Positions 57,732 to 64,000 of a DNA stretch of 64,000 bases are shown in pieces. The position numbers and the translations under genes are program-made. Position 1 is the stretch's first letter, and every line of letters begins with the position of its first letter. Source of the stretch: Streptomyces sp. NBC_00287 (GTDB lineage Bacteria > Actinomycetota > Actinomycetes > Streptomycetales > Streptomycetaceae); the NCBI RefSeq assembly GCF_036173105.1, contig NZ_CP108053.1, positions 8,928,001-8,992,000 of the forward strand, read 5' to 3'. Below the pieces are notes generated by a model that searched no databases, was not told the DNA's origin, and worked only from the letters and a program-made list of their open reading frames with translations.

Positions 57732-60497
57732 TCACGGCAGCGGCTGCTCCGCCCAGATGACCTTGCCCGCCGGTGTGTAGCGGGTGCCCCAGCGCTCGGA
57801 GAGCTGCGCGACGAGGAACAGACCGCGCCCGCCCTCGTCCGTCATGGCCGCGTACCGCAGATGCGGTGAGGTGTTGCTGCTGTCGTAGACCTCGCAGATC
57901 AGCGTCCGGTCGTGCAGCACCCGCACCCGGATGGGGTCGCCGCCGTAGCGGATGGCGTTGGTGACCAGCTCGCTCAGGATCAGCTCCGTGGTGAACGTCA
58001 GGTCGTCCAGCTCCCAGCGGGCGAGCTGGCGGCTGAGCGAGGCACGCACCTTGCTGACGGCCGCCGGGTCGGACGGCACCTGCCACTCGGCGATCCGGTC
58101 GGCGGGCAGCGCCCTGGTCCGGGCGACGAGCAGGGCGATGTCGTCGCCGGGACGGTCCGGGAGCCGAGCGTCCAGCACGGTCTGGCAGGTCTCCTCCGGC
58201 GAGTCTCCCGCCCGCGCGAGGGCCGCGCGCAGCAGTTCGAGTCCCTCGTCGATGTCCCGGTCCCGGTCCTCGACGAGCCCGTCGGTGTACAGCACCAGCC
58301 GGCTGCCCTCCGCCAGGTCCAACTCGGCCGTCTCGAAGGGCAGTCCGCCGAGCCCGAGCGGAGGACCCGCGGGCACGTCCGGGAACTCGACCGTGCCGTC
58401 CGGCCGGATCAGCGCGGGCGGCGGATGGCCGGCCCGGGCGAGGGTGCAGCGCCGGGAGACCGGGTCGTAGACCGCGTACAGACAGGTCGCGCCGGTCACC
58501 GGCGCGGTGCTGCCCTCCGCCGCCTCGTCCTGGTCGATCCGGGCCACCAACTCGTCCAGCAGGGCGAGGAGTTCCTCCGGCGGCAGATCCAGCGCGGAGA
58601 AATTGTGCACCGCGGTGCGCAGCCGCCCCATCGTGGCCGCCGCGTGCAGCCCGTGCCCGACGACATCTCCTACGACTAGGGCGACCCGCGCGCTCGACAG
58701 CGGCAGTACGTCGAACCAGTCGCCGCCCACCCCGGCCTGCGCGGGCAGATACCGGTAGGCGATCTCCAGGGTGTTCTGCTCGGGCAAGGTGCGCGGCAGC
58801 AGACTGCGCTGGAGGGTCACCGCCATGCTGTGCTCACGGGTGTAGCGGCGGGCGTTGTCGATGGAGACCGCCGCCCGCGCGACCAGCTCCTCGGCGAGCT
58901 CCAGCTCCTCGTCGTCGAAGGGCTCCGGCTTCTGCGACCGCCAGAAACTCACCACACCCAGCACCAGTGCTCCGGCGCGCAACGGCACCGCGATCAGCGA
59001 GTGGATGCCGTACTCCACGACCTGCGCGGAGCGCTCCAGGTCCTGCGCCTGCCAGCCCGGCGCCTCGGTGAGCCGCGGCTCCAGCACCGCCTGTTCGTCG
59101 TGCAGCGCCCGCGCCTGGGGCGACGACGCGACGAACGCGATCTGCTCGCCCACCGGGTAGAGCGGCGCGTCCTTGCGGATGCCGCTCACGGCCGTGCGCC
59201 GCAGCGGCGTCACCGTCTCGGCCTGACCGCCACTGAGGACGGCGCCGAACAGGTCCACGGTGACGAAGTCCGCGAAGCGCGGCACGGCCAGCTCGGCCAG
59301 CTCCTCGGCGGTGCGGGTGACGTCCAGGCTGGTGCCGATGCCCACGCCCGCGTCGTACAGCATGCTCAGCCGCTCTCGTGCCGCCTCGGCCCGTCCGGAC
59401 AGGGCCCGCAGCTCGGTGGAGTCGCGCAGAGTGGCCACGCTGCCGGGCGGGCCGCCGCGCAGGTTCGTCGGCCGCTGGTTCACCGCCAGCAAGCGGTCCT
59501 TGACCCGGTGCACCTCGTCCGTGGCGACCCGGCCGGAGTCCAGCAGGTCGGCGGTGTCGGGGGCGAGGCCGAGGTCGGCCACCTGCCGACCCTCGGCGTC
59601 GGCCGGCAGTTCGAGGAGGCGGTGCGCCTCGTCGTTGGCGAGCAGCAGCCGGCCCTCGTCGCCGACGATGATCACGCCCTCGCGCACGGCGTGCAGCACC
59701 GCGTCGTGGTGCTCGTACATGCGGGTCATCTCATGCGGGCCCAGGCCATGGGTCTGGCGCAGCAGGCGTCTGCTGACCAGGGCCGTGCCGCCGGTCGCCA
59801 GGGCGAGCGCCACCGCGGCCGCGCTCAGCAGCAGCGGCAGCTGCTGGTCGGCGGTGCCGCCGACGGTCGCCGTCGTGATCCCGGCGGACACCAGCCCGAC
59901 GACATCGCCGTCGTCATCCTTGATCGGTACGACGGCCTGCACCAGCGGGCCGATCGTGCCGATGATCTCCTCGGTCACGACCTTGCCCTGCAGTGCGGGT
60001 TCGATGGTGCCCACGAACTGCTTGCCGATGCGGTCAGGCTTGGGGTGGCTGTAGCGGATGCCGTCGGTGTTCATGACGACGATGAAGTCCACCTTGGTCG
60101 CCTTGCGGGCGGCCTCGGCGCGGGGCTGGAACACCGACGAGGGGTCGGGGTCGTCGAGGGCCTCACGGGTGCCGGGCGCGTTGGCGAAGGACTCGGCGAC
60201 CGCGACCGAGCGGTTGCGGGCCTCGCGGGTGCTGTCGTGCCGTACCTGGAGCACCAGCGCCACCACCGCGGCCACGATCAGCAGCACCACGATGACTGCC
60301 TGGAAGAGGAACACCTGGCCGGCCACGCTGATCCTGCTCAGCGGCGACCGCGGCCGTCGGCCGTGCTTCCTGGGGTGCTCGGCGTCCGGCACCCTCTTCG
60401 CACGCACTCCGCGGGCGCGGTCGGGCGCGCGGTGGGGGCGCGGACCGCTGCGGCGACGGAGCGACCGGGCCCCGGATCGACCCGAGAGTCGGACCAT
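57732..60497 (-). CDS. Membrane sensor PP2C phosphatase: Cache-like, PAS, GAF, SpoIIE, HATPase
   Basis: 921 residues from the ORF start at 60497; no clear ribosome site is seen, and a downstream GTG in the basic N-terminus is possible. A first helix (VFLFQAVIVVLLIVAAVVAL, ~63-85), an extracellular CitA/DcuS-like sensor (~90-215, DFIVVMNTDGIRYSHPKPDR) and a second helix come first. PAS (~265-365) and GAF (~385-550) follow. The SpoIIE phosphatase (~570-785) has GVGGDWFDVLPLSSARVAL, VVGDVVGHGLHAAATMGRLR and RPGDDIALLVART. The C-terminus is an anti-sigma-factor-type kinase ATPase (ILSELVTNAIRYGGDPIRVR). Such proteins control anti-sigma antagonists in stress and development. Confidence 0.9.
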   Translation of the reverse strand: MVRLSGRSGARSLRRRSGPRPHRAPDRARGVRAKRVPDAEHPRKHGRRPRSPLSRISVAGQVFLFQAVIVVLLIVAAVVALVLQVRHDSTREARNRSVAVAESFANAPGTREALDDPDPSSVFQPRAEAARKATKVDFIVVMNTDGIRYSHPKPDRIGKQFVGTIEPALQGKVVTEEIIGTIGPLVQAVVPIKDDDGDVVGLVSAGITTATVGGTADQQLPLLLSAAAVALALATGGTALVSRRLLRQTHGLGPHEMTRMYEHHDAVLHAVREGVIIVGDEGRLLLANDEAHRLLELPADAEGRQVADLGLAPDTADLLDSGRVATDEVHRVKDRLLAVNQRPTNLRGGPPGSVATLRDSTELRALSGRAEAARERLSMLYDAGVGIGTSLDVTRTAEELAELAVPRFADFVTVDLFGAVLSGGQAETVTPLRRTAVSGIRKDAPLYPVGEQIAFVASSPQARALHDEQAVLEPRLTEAPGWQAQDLERSAQVVEYGIHSLIAVPLRAGALVLGVVSFWRSQKPEPFDDEELELAEELVARAAVSIDNARRYTREHSMAVTLQRSLLPRTLPEQNTLEIAYRYLPAQAGVGGDWFDVLPLSSARVALVVGDVVGHGLHAAATMGRLRTAVHNFSALDLPPEELLALLDELVARIDQDEAAEGSTAPVTGATCLYAVYDPVSRRCTLARAGHPPPALIRPDGTVEFPDVPAGPPLGLGGLPFETAELDLAEGSRLVLYTDGLVEDRDRDIDEGLELLRAALARAGDSPEETCQTVLDARLPDRPGDDIALLVARTRALPADRIAEWQVPSDPAAVSKVRASLSRQLARWELDDLTFTTELILSELVTNAIRYGGDPIRVRVLHDRTLICEVYDSSNTSPHLRYAAMTDEGGRGLFLVAQLSERWGTRYTPAGKVIWAEQPLP

Positions 60498-60570
60498 GAG
60501 GCATGTCTACACTGCCCGACCTCAGGAGGCGAGAGGCGTCACACACTGTGACAGCCGGTCTGCGCTCACG

Positions 60571-63081
60571 TCATGTGTCACGCCAGGGTTCGGAGCGCCG
60601 GGTGGCGAGCAGCACGGCGATGTCGTCCGGCCGGTCGGCGGTGTGCCGGGCGGTCGCGGTGAGCCGGTCGGCGATCTTGGCCAGGGACTGTCCGCCGGGC
60701 CGCCCGAACGGCGCACCATTCTTGGCGAGCGCCACCCGCAGCGCGCCGATGCCGTCGTCGATGTCACCGCCCGGCCGCTCCACCAGCCCGTCGGTGTACA
60801 GGGCGAGGACCGCGCCGGGGTCGATGACCAGTTCCGTCACCGGATAGTGCGCCTGCGGGTCCACGCCGAGTACGACTCCGCCGGGCAGGTGGACGACGTG
60901 CGTACGACCGTCCGGGCGGCGCAGCAGGGGCGGTAGATGCCCGGCCCGCGCTGCCTGGGCCACCCCGGTGACGGGGTCGAGGCGGATGTAGCAGCAGCTC
61001 GCGAACTGCCCGGCGTCGATGTCGATGAGCAGCCGGTTGGTGCCGCTCAGCACCTCGTCCGGCGACCGGTCCCCGAGCGCGAACGCCCGTACGGCGGTGC
61101 GCAGCTGCCCCATTGTCGCCGCCGCCTGCACCCCGTGCCCCTGCACGTCCCCGATGACCAGCGCCAGACCGTCCCCGGCGGCCACGACGTCGTACCAGTC
61201 CCCGCCGACCTCCATGCCCTGCGTGGCGGGCAGATACCCCCCGGCGGTCTCCATCAGCGGATGCGAGGACAGCCGCCGGGGGAGCAGGGCCTGCTGGAGG
61301 CCCCGGGCGAGCGCCGCCTCGCTCTCGTAGCGCTGCGCCTTCTCCATCGCGTGCGCGATCAGCCCGGCCAGCGCGGTGAGCGCGGCCCGCTCTTCGGTGC
61401 TGAAGCTGCGGGGCCGGTCGAAGCCGAGGATGCAGGAGCCGACCGGCCGCCCCGAGGCGATCAGCGGCAGGAAGGCGCGGGCGCCCTCCGTGGCGTCGAG
61501 CGCGATGCCGGGATAGGCGTCCATGAGCGCCTGCATCGAGTCGAAGAACAGCGGGCGGCCGTTGGTCAGCGTCTCCACGCCGGGCAGCCGCGCATCGAGC
61601 CCCACGCCCTCGAAGGGGGCGAGGAACCCCGTCGGGAAGCCGCTCTCCCAGGCCAGATACAGATGCCGCTCCTGCAACAGGTAGATCGCCAGCCTGCGCC
61701 CGCCGAACGCGGGCAGCATCTCCCGCATGACCACCGCCGACACCTGCCGGGCGGTGACCGCCTCGGTGAGCGCCATGGCGAGGACCACCGGCCGGTACAG
61801 CGGCGCCATCGACGCGTCCGCGGCCGCCCCTGTGTGCTCGTCCGTGTCCTCGGGCGGCGGACCGGACGGCGCATCGGCCACCCGGTGCGCGGGGCGGAGC
61901 GTGCAGGTCAGCAGATCGGGGCCCGGGTGGAGGGTGATGGCCAGCCAGCCGCCGTCGTACGGCTCGCCGCCCTCGATGCCGGGGCGTGCGACGTGGAAGT
62001 GCAGCGGCTCCGGCGACAGCAGCGCCCCGCGCAGGTGGTCCTCGCAGGCGGGCTGGTTCAGCCACGGCACGGCGTCCAACAGCTGCCGGCCGAGCAACTG
62101 CGGGCGGGGCCGCTCCAGCAGCTCTGCGGCGCGCGGATTGGCGTAGACGACCGTCCCGAGCCGGTCCAGCGCGAACACGCCCTCCGGCAGCAGATCGGCC
62201 GCCGCATCGGCCGTGGCGCCGGGTCCGGGATCGAGGACGACGCCATGGACGGCCCGCACACCGGGGGCGTCCTTCGGTTCGTCGTACGACCCCCAGAGCT
62301 CGACGAGCCGCAGCGCCCCGTCCGCGTCGCGCAGGTACAGCGGCAGCGGCGGGGGCCTGCCTGCGGCCGTGTCCCGCAGGGCCGCCAGCAGCGGCTGCGC
62401 GTCATCGGGGGCCACGGCCTCGGCGAAGGCCTGCCCGCTCCCCACGCACGCCTCGGCGGCCGGCCCCAGCACCCCGCGCAGCCGTTCGTCCAGGGTCACG
62501 GCGCCCGCGACGGGATCCCAGGCGAAGGTTCCGGCCCGTCCGGAGGCGTGCAGGGCGGGCGGCCGAACGCACAGGGGCTCACCGTCCCACCAGAGCGCGC
62601 TGTCCTCCTCCCTCCGCAGCTGCCGGGCCAGCTCCTCGGCGAGCTGCGCCAGCCGCTCCCGCTCGGGCAGCAGCTCGGTGGCGTCCGCCGCGGAAGGGCG
62701 CAGCACGGTCAGCACGCCGTAGGCCGTCGAGTCGGCCGCGACCGGCTCGTACAACGAGCCGAACTGGAACGGCAGACTGGCCGCGAACTGGGGGTAGCGG
62801 CGCATCGTCTCGGTCGCGTTGGCCAGGACCACCTCGACGCCCAGCCGGTGCGCGTCGGCGACCGGGAACGGGGACTCCACGTGCAGCCGCCACCAGGGCT
62901 CGAACAGGGGGCCCGGCAGCCCGACGAGCACCGACAGGCGCAGCAGTCCGGGCGTGCGGGAGCGCAGGTAGACCCCGGCCGCGTGACCATCGGCCGTCCT
63001 GATCGCCTCCAGTGAGGCGTCGATCAGCAACGCCGTCGGCCGTCCGGGCCTCCGCTGCGCGTCCTCGGCGCTCCTTGTCAT
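60571..63081 (-). CDS. Cytoplasmic multi-sensor PP2C phosphatase (GAF, PAS, GAF, SpoIIE)
   Basis: 836 residues from ATG 63081. An N-terminal GAF-like domain (~10-165, TALLIDASLEAIRTADGHAA) comes first. Two PAS-like segments (~185-400, including LPEGVFALDRLGTVVYANPR) and a second GAF (~440-595) follow. The SpoIIE domain (~600-830) has MEVGGDWYDVVAAGDGLAL, VIGDVQGHGVQAAATMGQLR, ALYTDGLVERPGGDIDDG and RPDDIAVLLATR. There is no membrane segment and no kinase domain, unlike the neighbour. It probably dephosphorylates an anti-anti-sigma partner. It lies directly upstream (73 bases) of the other phosphatase on the same strand. Confidence 0.9.
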   Translation of the reverse strand: MTRSAEDAQRRPGRPTALLIDASLEAIRTADGHAAGVYLRSRTPGLLRLSVLVGLPGPLFEPWWRLHVESPFPVADAHRLGVEVVLANATETMRRYPQFAASLPFQFGSLYEPVAADSTAYGVLTVLRPSAADATELLPERERLAQLAEELARQLRREEDSALWWDGEPLCVRPPALHASGRAGTFAWDPVAGAVTLDERLRGVLGPAAEACVGSGQAFAEAVAPDDAQPLLAALRDTAAGRPPPLPLYLRDADGALRLVELWGSYDEPKDAPGVRAVHGVVLDPGPGATADAAADLLPEGVFALDRLGTVVYANPRAAELLERPRPQLLGRQLLDAVPWLNQPACEDHLRGALLSPEPLHFHVARPGIEGGEPYDGGWLAITLHPGPDLLTCTLRPAHRVADAPSGPPPEDTDEHTGAAADASMAPLYRPVVLAMALTEAVTARQVSAVVMREMLPAFGGRRLAIYLLQERHLYLAWESGFPTGFLAPFEGVGLDARLPGVETLTNGRPLFFDSMQALMDAYPGIALDATEGARAFLPLIASGRPVGSCILGFDRPRSFSTEERAALTALAGLIAHAMEKAQRYESEAALARGLQQALLPRRLSSHPLMETAGGYLPATQGMEVGGDWYDVVAAGDGLALVIGDVQGHGVQAAATMGQLRTAVRAFALGDRSPDEVLSGTNRLLIDIDAGQFASCCYIRLDPVTGVAQAARAGHLPPLLRRPDGRTHVVHLPGGVVLGVDPQAHYPVTELVIDPGAVLALYTDGLVERPGGDIDDGIGALRVALAKNGAPFGRPGGQSLAKIADRLTATARHTADRPDDIAVLLATRRSEPWRDT

Positions 63082-63172
63082 CGGCCCCTACCTCGTCCGT
63101 GCGCCGTCGCACGGGGCGACACAGCAAGAATGCGCCACGAAGCACGCCCACCGCACCCGGGCGGCACGAAGG

Positions 63173-64000
63173 CTAACGGGGAACCGCTTCGAGCACCTGG
63201 AAATGCGTGGGTGCGAGCGGGTCGCTCACGTGGAGCAGTTCCAGACCGGCGGAGGCCAGCAGGGCGGCGTACTCCGTCCGGGTGCGTTCCCGGCCGCCAA
63301 CCATGACCAGCATGTTCAGATCGCTCAGTACGGCGCTCAGTCGCGCCGCGGGCCCGTCCTCGTCCGGCAGGACCGGCTCGACCAGCAGCAGCCTGGCGTG
63401 CTCCGGCATGGCCTCGCGGCAGCGGCCGAGCAGGGTGCGGGCGCGGTCGTCGTCCCAGTCGTGGATCACGCTCTTGAGGACGTAGGCGTCGCCGCCGGAC
63501 GGTACGGCCGTGAAGAAGTCACCGGTGGCGATCGAGCAGCGGTCGGCGACACCGGCCGCGGCGAGCACGTCCGGGGCCTGCCGTACGCCGGTCGGGGTGT
63601 CGAAGAGGATGCCCCGGCTGTCGGGGCAGACGGTCAGCAGAGCGCCGAGCAGGGTGCCGTTGCCGCCTCCGACGTCCACGACGGTACGGAAGCCGGAGAA
63701 GTCGTACCCGGCGGCCACGGTCTCGGCCGCGCCCCGGGCCAGCTCCGCCATCCCCGAGTTGAACAGGGCGGACAGCTCGGGCCGGCCGCCGATGTACGCG
63801 AACGCCGGCATGCCGAAGGCCGATTCGAACGCCGGCTGTCCCGTCCGCACGCTGTGCAGCAGCTCCCCCCACGGCCGCCACACCAACGGGGAGGTGAACA
63901 GATCGGCGATCGCACGGGCCGGGACGTCCGCGTCGGAGCGCAGTACGGCGCCGAAGGAGGTGAGCGCGAACAGGTCGCCTCCTTCGGGCCGTTCGAGGAG
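63173..64000 (-). CDS. SAM-dependent O-methyltransferase, partial (runs off right edge)
   Basis: 276 codons are visible and the frame is open to base 64000; the N-terminal dimerisation domain is mostly outside. It reads in at LLERPEGGDLFALTSFGAVL. The SAM-binding motif is RTVVDVGGGNGTLLGALLTV, followed by DAYVLKSVIHDWDDDRARTL with the catalytic-type His-Asp-Trp-Asp of plant-like O-methyltransferases. It methylates a hydroxyl of a small aromatic or polyketide. No biosynthetic partner is visible inside the window. Confidence 0.88.
   Translation of the reverse strand, partial: LLERPEGGDLFALTSFGAVLRSDADVPARAIADLFTSPLVWRPWGELLHSVRTGQPAFESAFGMPAFAYIGGRPELSALFNSGMAELARGAAETVAAGYDFSGFRTVVDVGGGNGTLLGALLTVCPDSRGILFDTPTGVRQAPDVLAAAGVADRCSIATGDFFTAVPSGGDAYVLKSVIHDWDDDRARTLLGRCREAMPEHARLLLVEPVLPDEDGPAARLSAVLSDLNMLVMVGGRERTRTEYAALLASAGLELLHVSDPLAPTHFQVLEAVPR

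Noticed and set aside
1..64000. tRNA or rRNA genes
   Set aside because: No cloverleaf-like or rRNA-like sequence was recognised in the intergenic regions when read by eye; a tRNAscan run would settle this.

Overview
The window looks like a chromosome segment of a Streptomyces or close relative. Coding DNA is very GC-rich with strong third-position GC bias. I found only one in-frame TTA codon, in a LuxR-type regulator. The gene families are typical of the genus: SARP and PucR regulators, a GH46 chitosanase, SpoIIE-type phosphatases, an ATP-grasp RiPP pair and an iron-box-like site before fprA.

Layout. 0-7.7 kb: two GNAT acetyltransferases (the first cut by the left edge), an OsmC protein, an 18-codon leader-like ORF, a Gfo/Idh/MocA oxidoreductase, a secreted lipase/cutinase of the polyester-hydrolase family, a TTA-containing LuxR regulator and a PucR regulator. 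7.9-12.8 kb: a complete, overlapping five-gene branched-chain-amino-acid-type ABC uptake operon ending in a hairpin.

13-36 kb is the most unusual part. It holds a staphylococcal-nuclease-like protein, M23 and lytic-transglycosylase proteins sharing a peptidoglycan-binding N-terminus, a SARP regulator overlapping a phage-type lysozyme gene, a second M23-like protein lacking one zinc ligand, a phospholipase D with a peptidoglycan-binding-type N-terminus, and a DUF2235 lipase-like protein. A six-gene rightward run follows: hemopexin-repeat protein, small beta-rich protein, WD40-type propeller, and giants of 965 (DUF6603-like), 840 and 1989 residues. A convergent LGFP-repeat protein closes it. 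Almost nothing here has a signal peptide or membrane segment, although the predicted targets are cell wall, membrane lipid and nucleic acid. I read it as a candidate undescribed lysis or effector system of unknown delivery route.

36-47 kb: ABC exporter, small membrane proteins, GlxA-type AraC regulator, a graspetide (tgmA/tgmB) pair without an adjacent methyltransferase, a DUF1232 protein, a 33-bp degenerate tandem repeat, a secreted lamin-tail protein and a quinone-oxidoreductase-like enzyme. 46.8-54.5 kb: a LysR regulator broken by one extra base, divergent from a seven-gene aromatic ring-cleavage-type operon (two FAH-fold enzymes, cyclase-family hydrolase, FAD monooxygenase, amidohydrolase, extradiol dioxygenase, SDR).

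54.5-64 kb: a lipoprotein, FprA with an upstream iron-box-like element, a secreted chitosanase with a 23-bp palindrome before its start, two large SpoIIE-type phosphatases in tandem, and an O-methyltransferase cut by the right edge. No rRNA, tRNA, CRISPR array, transposase or integrase was recognised. No gene-free stretch exceeds 300 bases.
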